From contig NZ_LR590477.1 in the NCBI RefSeq assembly GCF_901482445.1, forward strand, positions 62,001 to 126,000: 64,000 bases of DNA, written 5' to 3'. The position numbers and the translations under genes were made by a program. Shown piece by piece: positions 34,449 to 42,646 of the stretch. The notes under the pieces were generated by a model. The model was given only the letters and a program-made list of their open reading frames with translations. It was not told where the DNA came from and made no database searches. Positions within the stretch are counted from its first letter, which is position 1. Every line of letters begins with the position of its first letter. The stretch comes from Neisseria lactamica. Lineage in GTDB: Bacteria > Pseudomonadota > Gammaproteobacteria > Burkholderiales > Neisseriaceae.

Positions 34449-35321
34449 ATGAGTTGGTTAGATAAAATCCTGCCGCCCAAAATCAAAAACCGCAGCAAAG
34501 ACGGTTCTTCCAATGTTCCCGAAGGTTTGTGGCACAAATGTCCGTCTTGTGCGGCAACCGTTTATTCGACCGAGTTGCAGAAGAATCATCAGGTCTGCCC
34601 GAAATGTAACCACCACAATCCGTTGTCGGCACGCCAACGCCTGGATTTGCTTTTGGATGAAGGGGGTCGGGATGAAATCGCCGCCAATGTCAAACCGACC
34701 GATCCTTTGAAGTTTAAAGACAGTAAGAAATATCCGGACCGGTTGGGCGCGGCACGCAAGCAGACCGGGGAAGATGATGCGCTGGTGGTGGTGAAAGGCA
34801 AGATGAACGGGTTGCCCGTCGTCGTTGCCGCGTTTGAATTCCGCTTTATCGGCGGTTCGATGGGTTCGGTTGTGGGCGAGCGTTTCGTGCAGGGTGTCCG
34901 CCGCGCAGCTGCCGACAATTGTCCGTTCGTCTGTGTGGCGGCTTCCGGCGGCGCACGTATGCAGGAGGGTGTAAACTCGCTGATGCAGATGACGAAAACC
35001 AGTGCCGTGCTGCACCTGCTGACGGAAAAACGCCTGCCGTTTATATCGGTATTGACCGATCCGACTATGGGCGGCGTATCTGCCAGCTTCGCATTTTTGG
35101 GCGATGTCGTGCTTGCCGAACCGAACGCGCTGATTGGTTTTGCCGGCCCGCGCGTGATTGAGCAGACGGTGCGCGAAACGCTGCCGGAAGGCTTCCAACG
35201 CGCCGAGTTCCTGCTGGAAAAAGGAGCAATCGACCAGATTGTCGACCGGCGCGAGATGAAGCAGCGAATCAGCAGTTTGATGACGCTGCTGCTCCGTCAG
35301 GACAAGGTTGCCGCCGCATAA
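34449..35321 (+). CDS. accD: Acetyl-CoA carboxylase carboxyltransferase subunit beta
   Basis: AccD with AccA transfers CO2 from biotin to acetyl-CoA, the first step of fatty-acid synthesis. The N-terminal zinc ribbon is CPSC...CPKC (HKCPSCAATV and HQVCPKCNHHN), and the crotonase-like domain has VAASGGARMQEGVNSLMQM and GPRVIEQTVRETLPEGFQ. The ATG at 34449 (MSWLDKILPP) gives 290 residues; a TTG two codons earlier is unlikely. AGGAG precedes it. Follows trpA. Confidence 0.97.
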   Translation: MSWLDKILPPKIKNRSKDGSSNVPEGLWHKCPSCAATVYSTELQKNHQVCPKCNHHNPLSARQRLDLLLDEGGRDEIAANVKPTDPLKFKDSKKYPDRLGAARKQTGEDDALVVVKGKMNGLPVVVAAFEFRFIGGSMGSVVGERFVQGVRRAAADNCPFVCVAASGGARMQEGVNSLMQMTKTSAVLHLLTEKRLPFISVLTDPTMGGVSASFAFLGDVVLAEPNALIGFAGPRVIEQTVRETLPEGFQRAEFLLEKGAIDQIVDRREMKQRISSLMTLLLRQDKVAAA

Positions 35322-35336
35322 AGCCTGATAATGCGA

Positions 35337-35365
35337 ATGCCGTCTGAAGATGTTTCAGACGGCAT
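35337..35365. terminator. Bidirectional DUS terminator between accD and the CNP1-like gene
   Basis: ATGCCGTCTGAA (35337-35348) and its reverse complement (35354-35365) sit between two convergent genes, 16 bp beyond accD and 30 bp beyond the minus-strand gene. Confidence 0.88.
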
Positions 35366-35395
35366 TTGTGCATTTGGTTTGTTTGCCGTACCGCT

Positions 35396-35989
35396 TTATC
35401 GGCGGGTATAGCGTCCGGCGCGTTCTTTCAAGCGTTGTATCAGCCCTCGGTTGCCGGCGGGTGCGCCGCCTCCGCAAAATGCGTCATACAGTACGCCGCG
35501 CAATGCGTCGTTGCGCCCAAGCGTACCGCCTATCGGTTTCCATCCGGTATTGCGGGGCTGTATCCAGCGGCGGTTGACCGTATCGCCGTAGCCGAATACC
35601 TTGTAGGAGGAAGGTTTGCCGTTGCCGAACCCGATGGAGGAACGGGCGCAGAATATGCCTTCGGCAGTCAGGTTGTCGTAGCCTTTGTCGGAGCGGATAT
35701 TGAGGATATAGCGGATGCTGGTGTCGGGCGCGGGCATAATTTGCAGGCTGTCGAGCAGGATTTTCGGCTGTTTGCCGTAATTTTCATCCACATAAATGTC
35801 GAACCAGCCGTCCGAGTGCGTATCGGGCAGCGGCGGCAGTTCGGCGGTCTGTTCTTTAAATTCCCGGGCGGCGGCTTCTTCGGGCGTTTCGCGGTAGCGC
35901 GTATTGATCGGCGTGTCTTTTTGGCTGAGGCCGGAAGCAAGGGACGTGCCGGCGGCAAGTGCGAGCAGCAGGAGGGCGGTGCGGCGCAT
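35396..35989 (-). CDS. CNP1-like exported protein
   Basis: The start at 35989 (MRRTALLLLALAAGTSLA) follows GGAGAAACTT on the minus strand and gives a 197-residue precursor with a clear signal peptide. The mature protein is polar, with GWFDIYVDENYGKQPKILLD, RYILNIRSDKGYDNL and GRNDALRGVLYDAFC, resembling the CNP1-like (cryptic neisserial protein) family of betaproteobacteria. The two Cys could form a disulfide. Function unknown; probably periplasmic. Confidence 0.65.
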   Translation of the reverse strand: MRRTALLLLALAAGTSLASGLSQKDTPINTRYRETPEEAAAREFKEQTAELPPLPDTHSDGWFDIYVDENYGKQPKILLDSLQIMPAPDTSIRYILNIRSDKGYDNLTAEGIFCARSSIGFGNGKPSSYKVFGYGDTVNRRWIQPRNTGWKPIGGTLGRNDALRGVLYDAFCGGGAPAGNRGLIQRLKERAGRYTRR

Positions 35990-36097
35990 AAGTTTCTCCA
36001 AATTGAAAACGGCGTTATTTTATGGGTTGGCAAAGGGGGCTGCAAGCAACCGGGGTATAATCTCCCCCCGATTCCCATTTTTTAAACGGTACAAACG

Positions 36098-36322
36098 ATG
36101 AACAGCGAAACTTTAGACGTAACCGGATTGAAATGTCCCCTGCCGATTTTGCGGGCGAAAAAGGCTTTGGCGCAAATGCGGCAGGGCGAGGTGTTGACCG
36201 TTTTGGCGACCGACGGCGGCGCGCCGGGGGACTTTGAGGCTTTTTGCCGCCAAACCGGGCATATCCTGCTGGATGCTTCGGAGCAGGAAGGCGTATTCAC
36301 GTTGGTCGTCCAACACAAATAA
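36098..36322 (+). CDS. tusA: TusA/SirA-family sulfur carrier protein
   Basis: A 74-residue two-layer alpha/beta protein with the family signature LDVTGLKCPLPILRAKKAL (C-P-x-P). TusA-type proteins relay persulfide sulfur in tRNA 2-thiouridine synthesis and other pathways. No other tus genes are near, so the exact branch (TusA, YedF-like) is not settled. Divergent from the CNP1-like gene across about 108 bp. Confidence 0.88.
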   Translation: MNSETLDVTGLKCPLPILRAKKALAQMRQGEVLTVLATDGGAPGDFEAFCRQTGHILLDASEQEGVFTLVVQHK

Positions 36323-36684
36323 ATGCCGTCTGAAATGCGGATGTCCCGCCCGACGGCGTTGTTTTTGAATATCGTATGTGCCGCGTGCCGTTTCAAAAAC
36401 AAACCGTCCGGCGTGCAGTGCCGGCATTTCGGGCGTATCGCCGCCGATTTGTTCCGGAATGACTGTTAACCGCCTTGCCGTCGGCAAAGAAGCAAGGCTC
36501 AAGCACAATCAAAATCTAAAGGCTGTGTTTGAAGATTCCGTTGATGCAACCCAATCAGTCGGACAAAATGCCTTTCATCCAATGGAACCGGTTTCCGACC
36601 AGACGGAATAACCGGCTTTCCCCCGGCAAACGGATGGAATCGACCGGGTATTCAAACGCAGCCAAAACCTAAAAAGGAACACCT
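36323..36684. other. 362-bp intergenic region between tusA and pyrC
   Basis: It contains a single DUS immediately after tusA (36323-36334) and otherwise no DUS pair or tRNA. Short frames lack start signals and family likeness. The last 40 bp hold the AAAAGGA ribosome site of pyrC. Confidence 0.6.
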
Positions 36685-37719
36685 ATGCAAACCCTGACCA
36701 TCATCCGCCCCGACGATATGCACCTGCACCTGCGCGACGGCGACGCGCTCAAAACCGTTGCCCCTTATACCGCCCGCCAAATGGGGCGCGCCGTCATTAT
36801 GCCCAACCTTAAACCGCCCGTCGTCAGCGTAGCCGACGCGCTTGCCTACAAAGTGCGCATTATGGCGGCGTTGCCCGAAGGCAGTGCGTTTGAGCCGCTG
36901 ATGACGCTTTATTTGACTGATAACGCCACACCCGAACTCGTGCGCGAAGCCAAAGCCGCCGGTATCGTCGCCTTCAAACTCTATCCTGCCGGCGCGACGA
37001 CCAATTCCGATTCCGGCGTAACCGACCTGTTCAAACTCATCCCCGTATTGGAAGAAATGGCAAAACAGGACATCCTGTTCCTCGTTCACGGCGAAGTAAC
37101 CGACCCCGAAATCGACATCTTCGACCGTGAAGCCGCCTTTATCGAGCGCGTGATGAAACCCGTTTTGGCGCAAGTGCCCGAGCTGAAAGTCGTGTTCGAA
37201 CACATCACCACCGCCGAAGCCGCCCGCCTTGTTTTGGAAGCAGGCGACAACGTTGCCGCCTCCGTGACCCCGCAACACCTCCTGCTCAACCGCAACGACC
37301 TCTTGGTCGGCGGCGTGCGCCCCCATCATTTCTGTCTGCCCGTCCTCAAACGCGAAACCCACCGTCAGGCATTGGTCGCCGCCGTTACCGGCGAAAAGGC
37401 GCACAAATTCTTCCTCGGCACAGATTCCGCGCCGCACGCCAAATCCGCCAAAGAAAACGCCTGCGGCTGCGCCGGTATGTTTAGCGCGATGACCGCCATC
37501 GAGCTTTACGCCGAAGTATTTGAAAAAGCAGGCGCGTTGGACAAACTCGAAGCCTTCGCCTCAAAAAACGGCGCAAGGTTTTACGGCATTCCCGAAAATA
37601 CCGACACGATTACCCTTATCAAACAAAGCCAAACCGTCCCCGCAAGCGTCCCCTACGGCGACGGCGAACTTGTCCCGATGCGCGCGGGCGGCGAAATCGG
37701 CTGGACGGTTCAGTTTTGA
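36685..37719 (+). CDS. pyrC: Dihydroorotase
   Basis: PyrC closes carbamoyl-aspartate to dihydroorotate in pyrimidine synthesis. The class II form is shown by RPDDMHLHLRDGDAL near the N-terminus (Zn-binding HxH), FKLYPAGATTNSDSGV with the carbamylated Lys, LVHGEVTDPEIDIFDREA (His), FEHITTAEAA (His) and LGTDSAPHAKSAKE (catalytic Asp). 344 residues; AAAAGGAACACCT precedes the ATG. Downstream an unrelated AT-rich gene follows within 18 bp. Confidence 0.97.
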   Translation: MQTLTIIRPDDMHLHLRDGDALKTVAPYTARQMGRAVIMPNLKPPVVSVADALAYKVRIMAALPEGSAFEPLMTLYLTDNATPELVREAKAAGIVAFKLYPAGATTNSDSGVTDLFKLIPVLEEMAKQDILFLVHGEVTDPEIDIFDREAAFIERVMKPVLAQVPELKVVFEHITTAEAARLVLEAGDNVAASVTPQHLLLNRNDLLVGGVRPHHFCLPVLKRETHRQALVAAVTGEKAHKFFLGTDSAPHAKSAKENACGCAGMFSAMTAIELYAEVFEKAGALDKLEAFASKNGARFYGIPENTDTITLIKQSQTVPASVPYGDGELVPMRAGGEIGWTVQF

Positions 37720-37737
37720 AAAAATTGGAGATATAAA

Positions 37738-38214
37738 ATGAGCTATTTAAATTTAGATGATGATATGTATTTAATCTATGATTTTAAAAAAGTCATGAAA
37801 AGAGAAAAAGAATTTATTGAAAAGACAAGATTATTATCATTAAATGACGAAAGTATCTTTGGCATCAAAAAAGACAAAGGCTTATTTGCATCAGAGGAAT
37901 GGTGGAGTAATATTGATTCCGGACAGATTATCACCAGAAGCGTTTCCGGAGTGATATCGTCAATATATGAAGCGGGAATGGAACGAAGAAATATACCGAA
38001 TAGTTTTAGTTTTATAGATGGTGAAGGCATCGTAAGGAATGAAAGTATGTATATGATGAATAAATCCGACAGACATTTATTTTGTGAAGGGAAGAAAATC
38101 GTCATTTTTTATGCATATAATGAACTAAAAAAATCAAATCAAAAAAAAGGAGACTTGATTGATTTGGAAAACAACTATGTTGAGCAAGTCATTGAAATGG
38201 CAATTTCAAAATAA
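37738..38214 (+). CDS. AT-rich orphan gene, possible immunity-type protein
   Basis: The 158-residue product (MSYLNLDDDMYLIYDFKKV...) is cytoplasmic, rich in Lys, Glu, Asp and Ile, and matches no family I can name. TTGGAGATATAAA provides a ribosome site 18 bp after pyrC. Its base composition is far lower in GC than pyrC or nusB, it contains no DUS, and it is followed by a GC-rich out-of-place gene tail. Small AT-rich acidic single-domain proteins inserted like this in Neisseria are often immunity proteins of contact-dependent toxins; that role is inference only. Confidence 0.65.
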   Translation: MSYLNLDDDMYLIYDFKKVMKREKEFIEKTRLLSLNDESIFGIKKDKGLFASEEWWSNIDSGQIITRSVSGVISSIYEAGMERRNIPNSFSFIDGEGIVRNESMYMMNKSDRHLFCEGKKIVIFYAYNELKKSNQKKGDLIDLENNYVEQVIEMAISK

Positions 38215-38217
38215 TCA

Positions 38218-38283
38218 GATGCCGCCGGTGCCCAAGCCTACCAACTGGCCGATGCCGTCAAAAACCAAACCGGCCAACATTGA
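38218..38283 (+). pseudogene. Orphan 3' end of an unidentified coding sequence
   Basis: Directly after the AT-rich gene, GC-rich sequence reads DAAGAQAYQLADAVKNQTGQ then H and a TGA at 38281-38283, with neisserial codon use but no start. It looks like the tail of a gene whose body was replaced by, or lost with, the cassette. I do not recognise the protein. Confidence 0.45.
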
Positions 38284-38300
38284 TCGAACGGTCAAGCAAA

Positions 38301-38330
38301 ATGCCGTCTGAAAGGTTTTTCAGACGGCAT
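38301..38330. terminator. DUS inverted-repeat terminator of nusB
   Basis: ATGCCGTCTGAA (38301-38312) and its reverse complement (38319-38330), 29 bp beyond the nusB stop and 18 bp after the plus-strand gene tail; it can serve both directions. Confidence 0.88.
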
Positions 38331-38359
38331 TTGTGTATTTCTGATTTTAATCCGACATA

Positions 38360-38785
38360 TCAACGGCGTTTGGGCTCGTCGGGGCGGATTTGGGCGGCGA
38401 GTTTGTCGAGGATGCCGTTGACGAATTTGTGCCCGTCCGTACCGCCGAAGGTTTTGGTGACTTCGATGGCTTCGTTGATGATGACGGGGTAGGGTGTCTC
38501 GGGCATAGCGGACAGTTCGTGGCAGGCGGTCAGCAGGACGGCGCGTTCGATGGGGTTGAGGTCTTTTTCGTCCCTGTCGAGCAGCGGGCGGATTTGCCGG
38601 ATGTATTCTGCCGCATTGGTTTGCGTGCCGAAGAAAAGTTTGTTGAACAATTCTTCGTCTGCCTTGGCAAAGTCGGACATTTCGCGGATGTTTTTAGCAA
38701 TCTCGGGCGCGGCGGTGCGGTTGATAAGGGATTGGTAAACGGCTTGTACGGCAAGCTCGCGGGAACGGCGGCGGGCTGTTTTCAT
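38360..38785 (-). CDS. nusB: Transcription antitermination factor NusB
   Basis: NusB with NusE (S10) binds boxA and supports antitermination on rRNA operons. The 141-residue all-helical protein begins MKTARRRSRELAVQAVYQSL with the RNA-binding Arg-rich start, and has IRPLLDRDEKDLNPIERAVL and PVIINEAIEVTKTFGGTDGHKFVNGILD. It is downstream of ribH, the usual ribH-nusB pairing. Confidence 0.96.
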   Translation of the reverse strand: MKTARRRSRELAVQAVYQSLINRTAAPEIAKNIREMSDFAKADEELFNKLFFGTQTNAAEYIRQIRPLLDRDEKDLNPIERAVLLTACHELSAMPETPYPVIINEAIEVTKTFGGTDGHKFVNGILDKLAAQIRPDEPKRR

Positions 38786-38862
38786 GATTTTTCCTTGAAA
38801 CGGTTGGGCGGCACGGTATGCCGTCTGAAGCGGAAAGGGCGTATCGGTGTACGCCCTGTTTG

Positions 38863-39339
38863 TTATTCTTCGTCTTCAAACTGCTCTTCGAGCAGAAGGT
38901 TGACGAGGTTGGCGCATTCGACGGCGACTTTGGCGGCATCCGAGGCTTTTTCTTCAATCCGTTCGATTGCCTGCGCGTCGTTTTCCGTGGTCAGGACGGC
39001 ATTGGCAATCGGGATGTTGTAGTCGAGTGCGATGCGGCCGATCCCTGCGCCGGATTCGTTGGAAACCAGCTCGAAATGGTAGGTTTCGCCACGGATGACG
39101 ACGCCGATGGCAATCAGTGCGTCAAATTTTTCGGAAGAGGCAAGGTTCATCAGCGCGATGGGGATTTCAAGCGCGCCGGGTACGGTGGCGACGGTAATGT
39201 TTTCGTCTGCCACGCCCAATTCTTGGAGGGTGCGGCAGCAGACTTTGAGCATTTCGCTGCCGATTTCGTTGGTGAAGCGTGCCTGTACGATGCCGATGCG
39301 GAGGTGTTTTCCGTCAAGGTTGGGGGCGATGGTGTTCAT
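38863..39339 (-). CDS. ribH: 6,7-dimethyl-8-ribityllumazine synthase
   Basis: RibH makes lumazine, the penultimate riboflavin precursor. From the ATG at 39339 the product is 158 residues with IGIVQARFTNEI, TVATVPGALEIPIALMNL, ALIAIGVVIRGETYHFELVSN (catalytic His) and IANAVLTTENDAQAIER. Open frame upstream lacks homology. It is 46 bp from the DUF2185 gene and precedes nusB. Confidence 0.96.
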   Translation of the reverse strand: MNTIAPNLDGKHLRIGIVQARFTNEIGSEMLKVCCRTLQELGVADENITVATVPGALEIPIALMNLASSEKFDALIAIGVVIRGETYHFELVSNESGAGIGRIALDYNIPIANAVLTTENDAQAIERIEEKASDAAKVAVECANLVNLLLEEQFEDEE

Positions 39340-39385
39340 TGGGTGTCCTTTGGTATTCGGAGGTTTCGGAATGCCGTCTGAAGGG

Positions 39386-39709
39386 TCAGTCCTTAGGTTG
39401 CCAGTCGGCGACGGTTTGGAATGTGCCGTCTTCTGCCAATTCCCACGCGCTGCCTTCGGGTTGGGAAAGCAGTGCGGCGGTTTCAGGGTTGGTTTTGGTG
39501 ATTTCGGCGAGGCTGACGATGCTGAAGTTGTCCGGATCGTCGGTATATTCGTCGGTTTCGTCGCCGCTGAAGAAACGCCAGCCGCTGTCGTTTTCAAAAA
39601 CGGGGGCTTCTCGGTAGAGGAAGCCGACGGGCCGGTTTTGTTTGGCGACGGTGTTGGTGGCGATACAGCGGTCGAGTGCCGAGGAAAGTGCTTGTGCAAA
39701 TGCGTTCAT
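39386..39709 (-). CDS. DUF2185-like small protein
   Basis: A 107-residue acidic cytoplasmic protein. The segment NRPVGFLYREAPVFENDSGW followed by RFFSGDETDEYTDDPDNFSI matches the DUF2185 pattern (immunity-protein-like fold, Imm33 group). No toxin gene is nearby, so an immunity role is not supported here. It lies upstream of ribH and divergent from rnc. Confidence 0.65.
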   Translation of the reverse strand: MNAFAQALSSALDRCIATNTVAKQNRPVGFLYREAPVFENDSGWRFFSGDETDEYTDDPDNFSIVSLAEITKTNPETAALLSQPEGSAWELAEDGTFQTVADWQPKD

Positions 39710-39875
39710 TACGGGAATACGTTGGGGGAAAACTTACGGATTTTACCACGATTCCCGCGTTGTCGGCAGACGGCGGCGGTTTGGTGGTACAATGTGCGCC
39801 GTTTGCAGCCTTAAGGTGTTTCTGTATTTTTGGAGTATGGAAACGCATTCGGGCTGTTTTTTGCGGAAGACGGTA

Positions 39876-40595
39876 ATGAAAGACGATGTTTTGAAACAGC
39901 AGGCACACGCGGCGATACAGAAGAAACTGGGCTACGCGTTCCGCGATATTTCGCTTTTGCGGCAGGCTTTGACGCACAGAAGCTGCCATACGAAACATAA
40001 TGAACGGTTTGAGTTTGTCGGCGATTCGATTTTGAATTATACAGTGGCGCGGATGCTGTTTGACGCGTTTCCGAAGTTGACCGAGGGCGAGTTGTCGCGG
40101 TTGCGGGCGAGTTTGGTCAATGAGGGCGTGCTGGCGGAAATGGCGGCGGAAATGAATGTCGGCGACGGCCTGTACTTGGGGGCGGGCGAGTTGAAGAGCG
40201 GCGGCTTCAGACGGCCTTCGATACTGGCGGACGCGATGGAGGCGATGTTTGCGGCGGTCAGCTTCGATGCGGATTTCAACACGGCGGAAAAGGTGGTGCG
40301 CCATTTGTTTGCCGACCGCGTCCGGCGCGCCGATTTCCAAAATCAGGCAAAAGACGCGAAAACCGCGCTTCAGGAGGCGCTTCAGGCGCGCCGTTTCGCC
40401 TTGCCGAAATACCGTATCGAAGAGCAAATCGGCCATGCCAACGACAGTATGTTTGTGATTTCCTGCGATTTGGGCGAACTGGGTTTCGTATGCCGCGCCA
40501 AAGGGACGAGCCGCAAGGCGGCGGAGCAGGAAGCGGCGAAAGAGGCTTTGAAATGGCTGGAAGAGAAGCTGCCGCTGAAGAAGAAAAAGAAATAA
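39876..40595 (+). CDS. rnc: Ribonuclease III
   Basis: RNase III cuts double-stranded RNA, including rRNA precursors and stems of Correia elements. The start at 39876 (MKDDVLKQQAHAAIQKKLGY) gives 239 residues. The catalytic signature NERFEFVGDSILNYTVA (residues 42-58) and the second metal site ADAMEAMFAA are intact; the dsRNA-binding domain ends KGTSRKAAEQEAAKEALKWL. An in-frame ATG at 39838 gives a longer N-terminus without family support. Followed by era, the usual order. Confidence 0.96.
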   Translation: MKDDVLKQQAHAAIQKKLGYAFRDISLLRQALTHRSCHTKHNERFEFVGDSILNYTVARMLFDAFPKLTEGELSRLRASLVNEGVLAEMAAEMNVGDGLYLGAGELKSGGFRRPSILADAMEAMFAAVSFDADFNTAEKVVRHLFADRVRRADFQNQAKDAKTALQEALQARRFALPKYRIEEQIGHANDSMFVISCDLGELGFVCRAKGTSRKAAEQEAAKEALKWLEEKLPLKKKKK

Positions 40596-40642
40596 GGCGG
40601 CGCGTAAATATGCTGTCTGAACATATGGATACGAAAGCGAAT

Positions 40643-41566
40643 ATGGATATTGAAACCTTCCTTGCAGGGGAACGCGCCGCCGACGGTTACCGTTGCGGCT
40701 TCGTAGCGATTGTCGGCCGTCCGAACGTGGGCAAATCAACGCTGATGAATCATCTAATCGGTCAGAAAATCAGCATCACCAGCAAAAAGGCGCAGACGAC
40801 GCGCAACCGTGTAACGGGGATTTATACCGACGATACCGCGCAGTTCGTGTTTGTCGATACGCCCGGCTTTCAAACCGACCACCGCAACGCGCTCAACGAC
40901 AGGCTGAATCAAAATGTTACCGAGGCGCTCGGCGGTGTGGATGCCGTGGTTTTCGTCGTGGAGGCGATGCGCTTTACCGATGCCGACCGCGTCGTGTTGA
41001 AACAACTGCCCAAACACACGCCGGTCATTTTAGTGGTCAACAAAATCGACAAGGACAAGGCGAAAGACCGTTACGCGCTGGAGGCGTTTGTTGCCCAAGT
41101 GCGCGCCGAATTTGAATTTGCGGCGGCGGAGGCGGTCAGTGCGAAACACGGATTGCGGATTGCCAACCTGTTGGAGCTGATTAAGCCGTATCTGCCCGAA
41201 AGCGTGCCGATGTATCCCGAAGATATGGTTACGGACAAATCGGCGCGTTTTTTAGCGATGGAAATCGTGCGTGAAAAATTGTTCCGCTATTTGGGCGAGG
41301 AATTGCCTTATGCGATGAACGTCGAAGTGGAGCAGTTTGAAGAGGAAGACGGTTTAAACCGCATCTATATCGCCGTTTTGGTCGACAAAGAAAGCCAAAA
41401 GGCGATTTTAATCGGTAAAGGCGGAGAACGTTTGAAGAAGATTTCCACCGAGGCGCGGTTGGATATGGAAAAACTGTTTGATACCAAAGTGTTTTTGAAG
41501 GTCTGGGTCAAAGTCAAATCCGGTTGGGCGGACGACATCCGCTTCCTGCGGGAACTGGGTTTGTAG
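40643..41566 (+). CDS. era: GTPase Era
   Basis: Era binds 16S rRNA and assists 30S assembly. G1 AIVGRPNVGKSTLMNHLIGQ, G3 FVDTPGFQ, G4 VVNKIDKD and the KH domain motif AILIGKGGERLKKI are intact. Starts at 40610, 40625 and 40643 are in frame; 40643 (MDIETFLAGE) gives 307 residues, the length I remember for neisserial Era. An ATG at 40610 lies in a DUS-like sequence. The last 36 bp of the gene recur at 47039-47074, beyond the CRISPR island. Confidence 0.96.
   Translation: MDIETFLAGERAADGYRCGFVAIVGRPNVGKSTLMNHLIGQKISITSKKAQTTRNRVTGIYTDDTAQFVFVDTPGFQTDHRNALNDRLNQNVTEALGGVDAVVFVVEAMRFTDADRVVLKQLPKHTPVILVVNKIDKDKAKDRYALEAFVAQVRAEFEFAAAEAVSAKHGLRIANLLELIKPYLPESVPMYPEDMVTDKSARFLAMEIVREKLFRYLGEELPYAMNVEVEQFEEEDGLNRIYIAVLVDKESQKAILIGKGGERLKKISTEARLDMEKLFDTKVFLKVWVKVKSGWADDIRFLRELGL
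41530..41565 (+). repeat. Left 36-bp direct repeat of the island (era 3' end)
   Basis: The 36 bp starting GGACGACATCCGCTTCCTGC and ending TTTGTA are the final codons of era. An identical copy occurs at 47039-47074 right after the CRISPR array. The two bracket the accessory island. Confidence 0.95.
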
Positions 41567-41590
41567 TTTTTCTTGCCGAACTTTACGCAA

Positions 41591-41619
41591 ATGCCGTCCG
41601 AACAGGTTTCAGACGGCAT
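41591..41619. terminator. DUS-type hairpin after era
   Basis: ATGCCGTCCGAA (41591-41602) pairs with TTCAGACGGCAT (41608-41619), one mismatch, then TTTTG, 25 bp after the era stop. Confidence 0.85.
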
Positions 41620-41916
41620 TTTGTTTGGCAGTTCAAAGGATGACGTTGCGCCGGTCGCTTTCAAAATAGCTGACGTGATGTTTTGCCGGCGGAAGATTTC
41701 GGGTACAACGGCAACAATGCCGCCTGCACCGCTTCAGACGGCATGCAGGCCCCGAGCAGCGCACATTATTCCGCCTTGTCCTCGAAAGAGGGCATAGAAG
41801 CTGCGGAAAAAATATCGGCAAATGCCGTCTGAAGTATGTTCAGACGGCATTTGCGTATTGGGACAGGTTCGGCCGGTTACGGAAAATATCTGTTCTGACG
41901 GCGTGTTCCGGTCGTC
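41620..41916. other. Island segment without a recognisable gene
   Basis: It contains a second full DUS pair at 41822-41850 and a lone DUS arm at 41732-41743. On the minus strand 41634-41700 reads a short tail ending ESDRRNVIL before a stop, possibly the 3' remnant of the broken gene upstream. No intact frame is credible. Confidence 0.5.
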
Positions 41917-42302
41917 AATCAAAGCGGCGGCGGTAACACGCGCGTATCAGGCGCACCAAATCTCCGGTCGGCAAAGCGGTAGGCGTACCGCCGCCGAAAT
42001 AGACGGCACGGATTTTGCCGCTTCCTTGACGGATTCCGGCTCCGCAATGATTTTGTCGGTGCAAACCCGGCTGCAGCCGCCTTTCCAAGCATTGCGGCAG
42101 AAGCCGCAGTGGTTGGCGCAAAACGGAATATGCGGATAAGCTAAAGCAGCTTCCCGCAAAACCGTTTCCGCCTGTTCCCGCCAAAGCTGCTGCCAACGCA
42201 CGGACGGCACGGCAATCCGCCCCATACCGGCATCAACGCCCGGCGTTCGGGAAAAGCATCCGGTACGGCTTGGCTGACACCCGGTTTCATCCCTCTATTC
42301 AT
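41917..42302 (-). pseudogene. Broken radical SAM gene, HutW/HemN-like fragment
   Basis: Minus-strand translation shows parts of one protein in three frames: MNRGMKPGVSQAVPDAFPER and RRALMPVWGG from 42302, then AYPHIPFCANHCGFCRNAWK (4Fe-4S motif C-x3-C-x2-C), then KIRAVYFGGGTPTALPTGDL (GGGTP SAM motif) near the 3' end. The order and the His-Ile-Pro-Phe-Cys site fit the haem-utilisation radical SAM enzymes (HutW/ChuW) or HemN relatives. At least two frameshifts and loss of the C-terminal two thirds make it non-functional. It lies inside the era-flanked island. Confidence 0.7.
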
Positions 42303-42646
42303 ATCTATTTTAATTAAATAAAAGTTTATTACATTTTTAAATAAATACAGTGGATTATTTTGATTCATATCAATTAAATGAAAATTTTGTTGTAAGATAA
42401 ACATTACGTTTGACGGGGTAGGGGCGGATACGGTTGCCAATCGGGTGGTCAATCCGGAATAGGAAATACAAGCCGCCGTTATTTCTGTTCATACAAGGAC
42501 AGGAATAAGGCAAACCGAACTTCCTATATGTTCCGTATTTTGATGTCTGGAAAGATGTTTTGCCTATAATGGAATTTTGTTGCCCTTTAGATTTTCTTAA
42601 AATGCAGTTCGAAGGTGCTTTCCTTATCGGTTTCAATAAAATATTA
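42303..42646. other. AT-rich non-coding segment left of the IS element
   Basis: No family-like frame is seen. A minus-strand frame of 88 codons (42370-42636) has no motif. On the plus strand an open stretch from 42509 would continue across the empty IS target site to a stop at 43428-43430 (about 66 codons, no clear start), perhaps a remnant of a lost gene. The AT-rich part 42303-42370 could have been the promoter of the broken radical SAM gene. Confidence 0.4.

Noticed and set aside
39642..39875. Long N-terminal extension of rnc
   Set aside because: It overlaps the divergent DUF2185 gene; RNase III has its normal length from 39876.
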